7,326 bases of DNA, from NCBI GenBank assembly GCA_047638675.1, contig JBLIML010000195.1, positions 1 through 7,326 of the forward strand, in the 5' to 3' direction. This stretch comes from WLWS01 sp047638675 (lineage in GTDB: Bacteria > Pseudomonadota > Gammaproteobacteria > Eutrophobiales > Eutrophobiaceae). A program made the position numbers and the translations under genes. Below the pieces are notes generated by a model. It did no database searches. It saw nothing but the letters and a program-made list of their open reading frames with translations, and was not told where the DNA came from. Positions 1-6,542 of this stretch are shown piece after piece; within the stretch, counting starts at the first letter, position 1, and each line of letters begins with the position of its first letter.

Positions 1-555
1 CTCTTTTATTATCACTCGCTCATTATTAGGCTTGGGTAATGTTTCCATAGTATATTCAGATGGCATCACAAAATTAACTAGCCATACGTCACCTGAGATT
101 TGTTGTTGGACTGGGGCAGTCATGGCAATCTTTTCGTTTGCCTGTTGCTGTACAGGAGCGGTCATGGCTATATCCTGACTCACCGTGTTGTTGCCAAAGA
201 TATAGTCTGCCAACAGCCGAAATCCATCACCAATAGATTTTTCTCGTTCGCCACTGACTTCAACCTCAGCAATAATCATCGGCGAATATTCTCGAATTTC
301 AATATTGTTAACGGAGGAGACTACTTTATAGCTAGGATTTTCAACATTACTCATAATAGGCCCCACCAATATACCGCCAATTAAAATGATAGCGATAATA
401 GACATTAGAATGATCCATTGCCTTCTTTTTTTCAAATCCTCTGCTGACTCCGTAATATCTGGCCAATTAAACACACCATTGCGAGCTATCCTCCTATAAT
501 GGTTGATTTCTTTAGAGCATAGTCCACATTTTCCATCATAAAATACTCTTATCAT
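1..555 (-). CDS. Truncated DCC (DUF393) motif fused to membrane-anchored SOUL heme-binding domain; C-terminus beyond window
   Basis: The frame is open for 185 codons from the ATG at 555-553 to the left edge, so the C-terminus is missing. Residues 1-13 end in YDGKCGLC (Cys10, Cys13), the signature of DCC/DUF393 thiol-disulfide oxidoreductases, and similarity to that family seems to run to about residue 43. A basic stretch (KKRRQW) and one hydrophobic segment (about 47-67) follow. From about residue 75 comes a SOUL domain: IREYSPMIIAEVEVSGERE, GFRLLADYIFGNN, and two copies of IAMTAPVQQQ (129-138 and 143-152). SOUL proteins bind heme or tetrapyrroles. The DCC domain normally exceeds 100 residues, so only its first third is present. 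The fusion could be natural or left by an in-frame deletion between neighbouring genes. The start overlaps the upstream stop as ATGA, with GGGTGG 6 nt before it. The topology, with the SOUL domain probably outside the membrane, is inferred. Confidence 0.85.
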   Translation of the reverse strand, partial: MIRVFYDGKCGLCSKEINHYRRIARNGVFNWPDITESAEDLKKRRQWIILMSIIAIILIGGILVGPIMSNVENPSYKVVSSVNNIEIREYSPMIIAEVEVSGEREKSIGDGFRLLADYIFGNNTVSQDIAMTAPVQQQANEKIAMTAPVQQQISGDVWLVNFVMPSEYTMETLPKPNNERVIIKE

Positions 556-2075
556 TGCAAACCACCCAAGAAATGTTGGCTATCATTACGGATAGCTTGC
601 TTTTTATCTTCATCCATTCGGTCATAGGTTTTATACATCATACCAATGCGATGGTTGCTACTGAGTTTTTTCCGGTTGCGGGCTAAAAAATCCCAATAAA
701 GATAGTTAAACGGGCAGGCGTCAGGGCCATTTTTCTTTGTCACCTTGTAGCTGCAATGTTTGCAGTAATTTGACATTTTATTAATATAGCCGCCACCTGC
801 TGCATAGGGCTTACTAGCCAGAAAACCACCGTCGGCAAATAGAATCATGCCAGAAACATTGGGAAGCTCAACCCATTCATAGGCGTCTGCATAGACAATC
901 AAAAACCACTCATTCACCTGGCGAGGATCAACTTCGGCCAGCAACCCGAAATTACCCAACACCATCAGGCGTTGAATGTGATGGGCATAGGCATTTTCTT
1001 TCGTTTCCGAAACACACTGGCGAAGGCAGTTCATTTTTGTATCGGCTGTCCAATAAAATTCTGGAAGACTTCGCTTTGCCTCAAAAAAATTTTTCTCCGC
1101 ATAACCCGGCATCTTTAGCCAGTAAATGCCACGTATGTATTCCCGCCAACCGATGATCTGGCGGATAAACCCCTCCACTGCATTAAGCGGAGCATTCCCC
1201 TGATGGTAGGCCTCTTCAGCAGCTTCCACGCACTCTAGCGGCAAAAGCAGGCCACAATTGAGGTAAAAGCTAATATGGGAATGATACATCCACGGTTCAT
1301 CCTCAATCATCGCATCTTGGTAATCCCCGAAATGCTTGAGGCGTTGCTCAATAAACAGTTGTAGCACCTGTAACGCTTGATCACGCGTGACGGCAAAATA
1401 AAACGGCTCCAGATCACCAAAATGTTCACCAAAATGATCAGCAACCAGTTCTATTACTTCGCCTGAAACATTATCAGTTTTGTTGATGTAGGGCTTAGGG
1501 ATAGTAAGCCCCTCTTTAGGCGGCTGTCTATTTTCGGCATCGTAATTCCACTTTCCACCAACAGGCTCTTCACCGTCCATCAAAATGGAATATTTCTTCC
1601 GCATCTCTCGATAAAAATACTCCATTCGAAGCTGCTTACGATCTTTAGCCCAATCAGCAAACGCGTCGGGAGTACAAAGGAAACGATCATCCGGCCTGAT
1701 TTCAACTGGAATCCCAAAATCATTTTCCCAGGTTTGTATATTGGCTAACACCCGGTATTCTCCAGGGTATGTCACAAAAATACGATCAATATCATGTCGT
1801 TTAAGAGCACGCTCTACCTCACCTTTAAAAGAGCCTGCATTATTTTCATTGTCCAGTCTCGTATATTCAACTTTGTATCCGCTTTCTCTAAGCTCTTCTG
1901 CAAAATGGCGCATGGCTGAAAATAAGAATGCGATCTTCTTTTTGTGGTGCTTTACGTAAATGGCCTCATCCCACACTTCACACATTAGAATAATGTCGTT
2001 TGACGTGTCACATCCTTCAAGGCTTGAAATCGATGATGATAGCTGGTCTCCTAGTATAAGGCGCAATACGGTCAT
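552..2075 (-). CDS. (6-4) photolyase of the iron-sulfur (FeS-BCP / CryPro, PhrB-like) family
   Basis: This 507-residue protein belongs to the photolyase-related (DPRP) family, whose studied members (Agrobacterium PhrB) use FAD, an iron-sulfur cluster and a ribityllumazine antenna to repair (6-4) photoproducts under light. The N-terminal alpha/beta domain opens with LRLILGDQL. The four cluster cysteines stand at 350, 438, 441 and 454, the positions I recall for PhrB. Also present are His365-His366 with Arg369 (HHIQR), Asp254, Tyr424, and the electron-transfer tryptophans Trp342 and Trp390. Residue 391 is Phe, where PhrB has Tyr as I recall. Length and key residues look intact, so the enzyme is probably active. 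The start overlaps the CPD photolyase stop as ATGA, with GAGAGG 4 nt upstream, and the stop overlaps the SOUL gene start. The family is near certain; (6-4) specificity is inferred from it. Confidence 0.93.
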   Translation of the reverse strand: MTVLRLILGDQLSSSISSLEGCDTSNDIILMCEVWDEAIYVKHHKKKIAFLFSAMRHFAEELRESGYKVEYTRLDNENNAGSFKGEVERALKRHDIDRIFVTYPGEYRVLANIQTWENDFGIPVEIRPDDRFLCTPDAFADWAKDRKQLRMEYFYREMRKKYSILMDGEEPVGGKWNYDAENRQPPKEGLTIPKPYINKTDNVSGEVIELVADHFGEHFGDLEPFYFAVTRDQALQVLQLFIEQRLKHFGDYQDAMIEDEPWMYHSHISFYLNCGLLLPLECVEAAEEAYHQGNAPLNAVEGFIRQIIGWREYIRGIYWLKMPGYAEKNFFEAKRSLPEFYWTADTKMNCLRQCVSETKENAYAHHIQRLMVLGNFGLLAEVDPRQVNEWFLIVYADAYEWVELPNVSGMILFADGGFLASKPYAAGGGYINKMSNYCKHCSYKVTKKNGPDACPFNYLYWDFLARNRKKLSSNHRIGMMYKTYDRMDEDKKQAIRNDSQHFLGGLQ

Positions 2076-3496
2076 GAAGCCTCTCGCTTTAACGATTGAA
2101 AGGCTTCCAGCGCTGCCTCACGAGATCGCTTTAAATCAACAATAGGCTTTGGATACGTATTGCCCAACTCAACACCTGCTTCCCTCAAAACAGATTCAGG
2201 TGCTTCCCATGGGCTGAATAGGTATTTATTTGGTAGTGATGCAATTTCAGGTATAAATTCCCGTACATAGTTGCCTTCAGGATCAAATTTATGTCCCTGC
2301 GTCACCGGGTTGAAGACTCTAAAATAGGGTGCAGCGTCCGCGCCACAACCTGCTACCCACTGCCAGCTAGCACTATTATTGGCCAGATCAGCATCAACGA
2401 GTGTATCCCAAAACCAGCGCTCACCATGATGCCAATGTAAACGCAGGTTTTTCACTAAAAAAGAACCGACAATCATTCGCACACGATTGTGCATATAGCC
2501 GGTTTGCCACAGCTCCCGCATTCCCGCATCGACCATCGGCACGCCTGTTTGACCCTTCTGCCAGGCATTAAGCGCAGCGTCATCCTTTGCCCAAGGGAAG
2601 TGATCAAATTTGGGCTGGAGGTTTTTCTGGGGTAAATCAGGATTATGATAGAGCTGACTATACGAAAATTCACGCCAGCCAAGTTCACTGCAAAAATGCT
2701 CCATATGCTTGTCATCTGCAATGGTACGTATCGTCTGCCAAAGCAGATTGGGCGAAATTTCACCAAAATGCAGATAAGGTGACAGCCTCGAAACATAAGG
2801 CTTAGCGGGGAGGTTTCGTCCCTCTTTATAATGCGCCAGGCCTTCATCAATAAATTGCTGAAAACGCTCCTGCGCCCCTTCCTCGCCGATGCTCCAATGT
2901 GGCTCTAACTGTTTGTCCCAGCAGGTAGTAGGTAATAATTCCAATTGTTTGATGCAAAGAGAGCCTGCTTTATCATGATGGTAATTGACATTCTTTGGAA
3001 TCGGCAAAGGCTCACGTGGAGGCTCCGCCTGCGAGCACCCTTTGCGATAGAATGGGGTAAACACTTTATACGGAGTGCCGTCATCTTTTTTAACTGTCCA
3101 TGGTTCCCATAATAGTGAAGCATTATAACTCTCAACTTCTATGACTTTAGTTTTCAGGAATTCTTTAATTTTTACATCACGCTCTGTTCGCCAAGGCTCA
3201 TAACACCGGTTCCAGTAGACCGCCTTAACATTATGACGAACGATAATGTCGGCCAAGATATCAGCGGGGTTGCCGCGATAAACCGATAAATTACCACCCA
3301 GAGATTTATTAAGTGTTGTTAGAGAATGATGCAACCACCAGCGGCTGGCTTCCCCCATCGCATAGTCACCGGCATTTTCATCATCAAGAATATTGATAGG
3401 CAGCACGTTACAGCATTTAGCTGCCGCAGTGAGTGCAGGATTATCCGATAACCGCAAATCCTGACGAAACCAGTGAATGGAAATATTATCTGTCAT
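2072..3496 (-). CDS. phrB: Class I CPD photolyase (deoxyribodipyrimidine photo-lyase, cryptochrome/photolyase family)
   Basis: This enzyme repairs cyclobutane pyrimidine dimers using blue light and FADH-. It has 474 residues from the ATG at 3496, a usual family length. The N-terminal antenna domain starts IHWFRQDLRLSDNPAL (7-22). The C-terminal FAD domain shows SRLSPYLHFGEISP (236-249), ELGWREF (271-277), TGVPMVDAGMRELWQTGYMH (317-336) and SWQWVAGCGADAAPYFRVFN (377-396). The electron-transfer tryptophan triad fits Trp312, Trp355 and Trp378, and the flavin-facing Asn-Asn is at 373-374. An in-frame ATG lies 33 nt upstream (3529), but 3496 is preferred: AAGGAG stands 8 nt before it, conserved sequence begins there, and it forms an ATGA overlap with the dehydrogenase stop. 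Specificity for CPDs rather than a cryptochrome role is inferred from the class I motifs. The antenna chromophore cannot be told from sequence. Confidence 0.95.
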   Translation of the reverse strand: MTDNISIHWFRQDLRLSDNPALTAAAKCCNVLPINILDDENAGDYAMGEASRWWLHHSLTTLNKSLGGNLSVYRGNPADILADIIVRHNVKAVYWNRCYEPWRTERDVKIKEFLKTKVIEVESYNASLLWEPWTVKKDDGTPYKVFTPFYRKGCSQAEPPREPLPIPKNVNYHHDKAGSLCIKQLELLPTTCWDKQLEPHWSIGEEGAQERFQQFIDEGLAHYKEGRNLPAKPYVSRLSPYLHFGEISPNLLWQTIRTIADDKHMEHFCSELGWREFSYSQLYHNPDLPQKNLQPKFDHFPWAKDDAALNAWQKGQTGVPMVDAGMRELWQTGYMHNRVRMIVGSFLVKNLRLHWHHGERWFWDTLVDADLANNSASWQWVAGCGADAAPYFRVFNPVTQGHKFDPEGNYVREFIPEIASLPNKYLFSPWEAPESVLREAGVELGNTYPKPIVDLKRSREAALEAFQSLKREAS

Positions 3497-4212
3497 GGAT
3501 AAATCTCCTTGCCATCCCAGGCAAAGCATTTGCCGCTTTGTTCTGGAGTTAGGCTTTCCAATACTTCCAGTAGTTTTGTTGCAGAGAATTCAGGGGTAAA
3601 TAATTTTCCATCTGGTACATTTCCTTGAAAGGGCTGTGATAAGCCACTATCGACCGTTCCAGGATGGAGCCCCACAATAATGGCCTGCTTATTGCGCCTG
3701 CCAATTTCAATCGCCGCATTCTTGATGATCATATTCAGTGCGGCTTTCGAAGCTCGATACGCATACCAGCCGCCAAGTTGGTTATCCGAAATGCTGCCTA
3801 CGCGCGCAGAAAGTGCTGCAAAGATGGGACGGTCGTTACGGTTCAAGTTAGGTAAGAAATGTTTGGCCACCAAAGCTGGTAGAATGGTGTTGATCTCAAA
3901 CAGGCGCTGGAATTTTTCTGCCGATAGTTCTTTGAGTGATTTTTCTGGCATGATGTCACCCTCATGCAAAATGCCCGTGGTAACAATAACCCTATCAAGC
4001 GGAGCATCTTTTGATGCAGTTAATGCAGATGCGTCAATGGAGGCTTCATCCTGATAATCCATCGCATGATAGGCTACATCCGGCAAAATATGTTCCGGTT
4101 TATGACGTGAAAAAGCATGAATCGTTGCATTCGGATACATGGCAGCCAGCTGCTGTGTAAATGCTTGACCAAGCGCTCCTGAGCTGCCGATAATGGCAAT
4201 GTTATTAACCAC
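3493..4212 (-). CDS. Short-chain dehydrogenase/reductase (SDR), C-factor-like
   Basis: This is a 239-residue NAD(P)-dependent SDR with a Rossmann fold. The nucleotide-binding glycine motif is GSSGALG (9-15). A structural Asn is at 108 (EINTI), the likely catalytic Ser at 135 (AALSARVGS), and the catalytic YxxxK is Tyr152-Lys156 (YRASK). HPGTVDSG (183-190) is the conserved PG loop. The set is complete, so it is likely an active oxidoreductase; its substrate is unknown. The start is GTG at 4212-4210 with GGAG 7 nt upstream, and it overlaps the end of the FAD oxidoreductase by 8 bp. Its stop forms an ATGA overlap with the CPD photolyase. SDRs of this kind recur near photolyase genes in proteobacteria, which hints at a role in photo-oxidative stress, but nothing here shows a reaction. 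Confidence 0.93.
   Translation of the reverse strand: MVNNIAIIGSSGALGQAFTQQLAAMYPNATIHAFSRHKPEHILPDVAYHAMDYQDEASIDASALTASKDAPLDRVIVTTGILHEGDIMPEKSLKELSAEKFQRLFEINTILPALVAKHFLPNLNRNDRPIFAALSARVGSISDNQLGGWYAYRASKAALNMIIKNAAIEIGRRNKQAIIVGLHPGTVDSGLSQPFQGNVPDGKLFTPEFSATKLLEVLESLTPEQSGKCFAWDGKEIYP
3505..3510 (-). promoter_or_regulatory. Ribosome-binding site that fixes the CPD photolyase start
   Basis: On the minus strand AAGGAG lies 8 nt before the ATG at 3496-3494. It sits inside the last codons of the SDR gene. It favours the 474-residue start over the in-frame ATG 33 nt upstream at 3529. Confidence 0.8.
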
Positions 4213-5200
4213 CCTGCAACTCCATTAATACCTTATTCGCCAGCCCAAATCCGCTAGTAAAAGCCGCTTCTACGCGGCCCTGAACCAGCCAGTCGCCGCA
4301 CACGCCAACATGTGCTTCACAATCAATGAAGTGGCTATCACCTGACTGTTTTTCAATATAAGCATAGCGCCAGCCGTGGATCGCTTTATGTTCTGCAGCA
4401 TTCACGGCATAGCCAATGATCTCGCCGGTTTGCTGGCATAAATATTCCATCACCTTATCACGGTCATCTTCGATATGTTCATCCGCCCATTTATTAGTGG
4501 AGTGGACCAGCAAACAATAAGCATCATTCCTTCCAGGTTTTGAGCTATTAACCGAAATCCAACTAATATCTTCACCACGCACCAGGGCTGCATCAAATTC
4601 AAGGGGTAAAACATGCTCAAACCCCAACATCAATGAGAAACAACCCTTCATTGTAGTTGCTCGTATGGTGGAATGACATGGCAACGATGATGGCAAAAGC
4701 TCTACTGCTTGTTCGGCAGGAATCGTTGAAATAACCCAATCATAATCACCCAGCGCATTGCCCTGGCCATCGGCGAGATTCCATTTACCTTGTTGTTTTT
4801 TCATCGACTGTACACGCGTTCCCAATTGAATGTCCAGACCTTGGCCCAAATGTTTGGCGATGGCATTCATGCCCGGCAAGCCAACATAATAAGGAAGCTC
4901 TTCACCCCACTTACGTTTACTTATGACTTCTCGATCTACAATTTCAACAAATCGTGCATCCCAACGTGCAATGACTCCTTCTTGAATCATTGGGTCGATA
5001 AATGCTTTGAACTCATCTGTTCTAGCTTTAAAGAACTGTGCACCATGGTCAAAAAGATAAGGTTCAGCCTGCCTGGTTGACATCCTACCACTCACACCGC
5101 GTGCTTTTTCAAAGAGGGTGATGTCAGCGTACTCTTTCAGTATATTTGCAACGGCTAAACCCGATAACCCCGCTCCAATAATGGCAATTTCATTTGTCAT
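4205..5200 (-). CDS. FAD/NAD(P)-dependent oxidoreductase, renalase-like amine oxidase family
   Basis: This 331-residue flavoprotein is the first gene of the operon. The N-terminal dinucleotide-binding motif is IAIIGAGLSG (5-14), followed by the ribose-binding acid Glu31 in LFEKARGVSGRMSTR, and FDHGAQFF (50-57), typical of the renalase-like FAD branch. Near the C-terminus, VGVCGDWLVQGRVEAAFTSG (298-317) is the second FAD contact with the Gly-Asp pair. The protein is complete and has no signal peptide or membrane segment, so it is likely cytoplasmic. Its substrate is unknown. The ATG at 5200-5198 has only a weak ribosome-binding match (AGG about 14 nt upstream). The next gene, the SDR, starts 8 bp before its stop. 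Similar FAD oxidoreductases accompany photolyases in light or singlet-oxygen regulons such as the Rhodobacter sigmaE-ChrR group, so a photo-oxidative stress role is plausible but inferred. Confidence 0.92.
   Translation of the reverse strand: MTNEIAIIGAGLSGLAVANILKEYADITLFEKARGVSGRMSTRQAEPYLFDHGAQFFKARTDEFKAFIDPMIQEGVIARWDARFVEIVDREVISKRKWGEELPYYVGLPGMNAIAKHLGQGLDIQLGTRVQSMKKQQGKWNLADGQGNALGDYDWVISTIPAEQAVELLPSSLPCHSTIRATTMKGCFSLMLGFEHVLPLEFDAALVRGEDISWISVNSSKPGRNDAYCLLVHSTNKWADEHIEDDRDKVMEYLCQQTGEIIGYAVNAAEHKAIHGWRYAYIEKQSGDSHFIDCEAHVGVCGDWLVQGRVEAAFTSGFGLANKVLMELQGG
4220..4223 (-). promoter_or_regulatory. Ribosome-binding site for the GTG-started SDR
   Basis: On the minus strand GGAG lies 7 nt before the GTG at 4212-4210, inside the end of the FAD oxidoreductase gene. 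It supports GTG as the real start, and the frame from it leads straight into the IAIIGSSGALG fold start. Confidence 0.65.
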
Positions 5201-5220
5201 ATGTGTTTTTTAGTACCTGT

Positions 5221-5236
5221 TTTGTGTTCGCACAAA
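5221..5236. promoter_or_regulatory. 16-bp perfect dyad upstream of the photorepair operon (candidate operator or hairpin)
   Basis: TTTGTG-TTCG-CACAAA on the plus strand (TTTGTG-CGAA-CACAAA on the minus strand) has 6-bp arms and a 4-nt centre. It lies 21-36 nt upstream of the first operon ATG, between that gene and the insertion-sequence fragment. Its position suits a repressor operator or a 5'-leader hairpin for the minus-strand operon. No T-run follows on either strand, so it does not look like an intrinsic terminator. On the minus strand TTGACT (5245-5240) is a possible -35 box, but the spot 17 nt further (ACAAAA) is a poor -10, so I do not call a promoter. Confidence 0.4.
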
Positions 5237-5251
5237 TTAAGGAGTCAAAAT

Positions 5252-5570
5252 GGTATCGCCAAGTTAACTTTCAGAAATTAATAGAATCGGCGCATGAAAA
5301 CCTATAAACGCCATCGATTCCCGCCAGATATCATCAGCTACGCCATCTGTCTGTACTACCGTTTTACTCTTAGCTCCCGAGATATCGAAGATTTACTTTC
5401 TGAACGAGGGGTCATTGTAAGCCCCGAAGCTATCCGGCTCTGGTGCATCAAGTTTGGAGCTCTATACGCAAGAAGGTTGAATCGAAAGCACAGGGGATCT
5501 GGTGATACTTTCTATCTTGATGAGGTTTTTGTGAGGATCAATGGCAAACATCATTACCTATGGCGAGCTG
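5252..5570 (+). mobile_element. Truncated IS6-family insertion sequence (left part only)
   Basis: The element is recognised by its transposase start at 5294. The left boundary is a guess: GGTATCGCCAAG at 5252 is about 42 nt before the ATG, a usual distance for IS6 elements, but no matching right inverted repeat occurs in the window. The right boundary (about 5570) is where transposase similarity stops and helicase similarity starts. With only one end and a third of the transposase, the copy cannot move by itself. Confidence 0.6.
5294..5570 (+). pseudogene. IS6-family transposase, N-terminal 92 residues only
   Basis: Residues 1-92 match IS6/IS240-type DDE transposases. RFPPDIISYAICLYYRFTLS, SSRDIEDLLSERGVIVSPEA and IRLWCIKFGALYARRL form the N-terminal helix-turn-helix region. 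FYLDEVFVRINGKHHYLWRA (73-92) carries the first catalytic Asp (Asp76). Family members have about 230 residues, so the second Asp and the Glu are lost. After the LWRA the frame reads on to 5716 with unrelated sequence, because the DNA there is a helicase gene in another frame. The product could not catalyse transposition. It faces away from the photorepair operon and abuts its upstream region, so the original IS insertion probably replaced what lay upstream of that operon. Confidence 0.88.
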
Positions 5571-6008
5571 GCTTATACAAACAAACAGCTAAGATTGATT
5601 CAGGAGCATTTTTCCAAGGTCGGTGTCGAGTCATTAATCTTAACGAGCGACAAGGCAGACGACCAAAAAAGTGCTGGAGTGCGACTGTGTACCATGCATC
5701 GAGCGAAAGGGCTTGAATTTAAGGCTGTAGCAGTTCCCTTTATGTCGAATGCACTATTTCCACCCAAATGGCTACTTGATAAGGCGATTGATGAAGCTGA
5801 TAAGGAAGATACCGAAACACAACTAAAGGCTCTACTCCATGTGGCGGCGACTCGAGCAAAGGGGTTCTTAAGAGTGTCGTGGTCGGGAGAACGCTCAATT
5901 CGGTCGTTCAGCTATATTAATCGAATGCAGCGGGGAATCGTAACGAATCACTCCTGTGCACTATTAGACTTAGACCTGCTAAAAGCACTTCGCAATGAGT
6001 ATCGGTAA
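5541..6008 (+). CDS. UvrD/Rep-type superfamily 1 helicase, C-terminal fragment
   Basis: The open frame has 155 residues, but the ATG and first 9 or so codons lie in the IS6 fragment read in a different frame. Helicase sequence begins near LAYTNKQLRLIQEHFSKVGV (10-29), which resembles the domain 2 segment ending in a Thr-Asn pair. VRLCTMHRAKGLEFKAVAV (47-65) is motif V-like and LLHVAATRAKGFLRVSWSGE (98-117) is motif VI with its Arg. Walker A, the DExx box and other ATPase motifs are missing, so this is the last fifth or so of a DNA helicase and would not unwind DNA. The natural stop (TAA, 6006-6008) and a hairpin behind it look original. The gene appears cut by the IS6 event. I cannot say which helicase it was; short-patch or phage-type UvrD-like helicases are possible. 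Expression from the ATG inside the IS is untested. Confidence 0.8.
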   Translation: MANIITYGELAYTNKQLRLIQEHFSKVGVESLILTSDKADDQKSAGVRLCTMHRAKGLEFKAVAVPFMSNALFPPKWLLDKAIDEADKEDTETQLKALLHVAATRAKGFLRVSWSGERSIRSFSYINRMQRGIVTNHSCALLDLDLLKALRNEYR

Positions 6009-6016
6009 ATCAGTCT

Positions 6017-6046
6017 GAAACGTTCCGAGACAACGTTTCTTTATTG
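6017..6046 (+). terminator. Terminator-like hairpin after the helicase fragment
   Basis: GAAACGTT (6017-6024) and AACGTTTC (6032-6039) form a perfect 8-bp stem with a 7-nt loop, followed by TTTATT. It lies 9 nt after the helicase stop. The stem is moderately AT-rich and the T-run is interrupted, so termination strength is uncertain. Confidence 0.5.
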
Positions 6047-6212
6047 TCTACAGACCAAGTTCGAGCATCTGCGCTAACAAGGTGTTATCGTGATTCAAGG
6101 TCTATCTATCCTTTTATAAATGCTTTTCTGCGAATTCGATTTTAGCAAATTCCGGAGCGATGGGCCTTGGCCTTTTTAATTTCTGGGACGGCAGTAATTT
6201 GATTTATTTGTG
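6047..6212. other. Gap without recognisable gene
   Basis: These bases separate the plus-strand helicase fragment from the minus-strand unknown fragment, so the two converge here. I see no coding frame of note, no tRNA and no clear promoter. GGCCTTGGCC followed by a T-run (about 6161-6176) is too short a stem to call a terminator. Confidence 0.4.
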
Positions 6213-6542
6213 CTAATTTTTAGAATTATCAGCCCGGCTTAAAAACAGATCTTGCCGAATGATAAAATCGAAAGCGTCTTTTCTATCATCAAAATACTTT
6301 AAAGGAATGATGCTAGCGCCCGATTCTTCAATGTTAAATAATCCATAGATGCCCAGGCTGGCAAGAGTGCCCATTGATCCTCCAGATGAATGGGCGACAA
6401 GCACTAAATAGCTTCTCAGACACTTATACGGCAAATGTGGTGCAAGGCGTGAACAGGTTTCTTCTAATACTTCCCCCAGGATTTCATAGTAAAGATTATC
6501 TTCACGAAGTGCAGAAATACTATTCTTTCCAATACTAATTTT
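6213..6542 (-). pseudogene. Unrecognised C-terminal fragment next to the phage gene
   Basis: A minus-strand frame ends with TAG at 6215-6213. It is open back to about 6626, but upstream of about 6542 it overlaps the terminase-like gene in another frame. The distinct part, about 109 residues, includes YYEILGEVLEETCSRLAPHL, YLVLVAHSSGGSMGTLASLG and IPLKYFDDRKDAFDFIIRQD. It looks like a real, soluble protein tail with balanced composition, but I recognise no family. The in-frame ATG is at codon 70 of this stretch; TTG at 6434 is another possible start with no ribosome-binding match. The likeliest reading is a protein whose 5' part was lost where the phage fragment joins. It could also be a short real gene. 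Confidence 0.4.

Noticed and set aside
129..171. Tandem DNA repeat of about 42 bp in the SOUL gene
   Set aside because: It encodes the doubled IAMTAPV motif that is normal for bacterial SOUL proteins, not a new repeat expansion.
100..384. Plus-strand 94-codon frame
   Set aside because: It is antisense to the SOUL domain, whose minus frame carries clear family motifs.
1741..2145. Two plus-strand frames of 72 and 61 codons
   Set aside because: Antisense shadows of the (6-4) photolyase and the end of the CPD photolyase.
2473..3135. Frames on both strands inside the CPD photolyase
   Set aside because: They overlap fully with the conserved FAD-binding and antenna domains and show no motifs of their own.
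3664..5080. Plus-strand frames of 63-124 codons
   Set aside because: Antisense to the SDR and FAD oxidoreductase genes, with no family signal.
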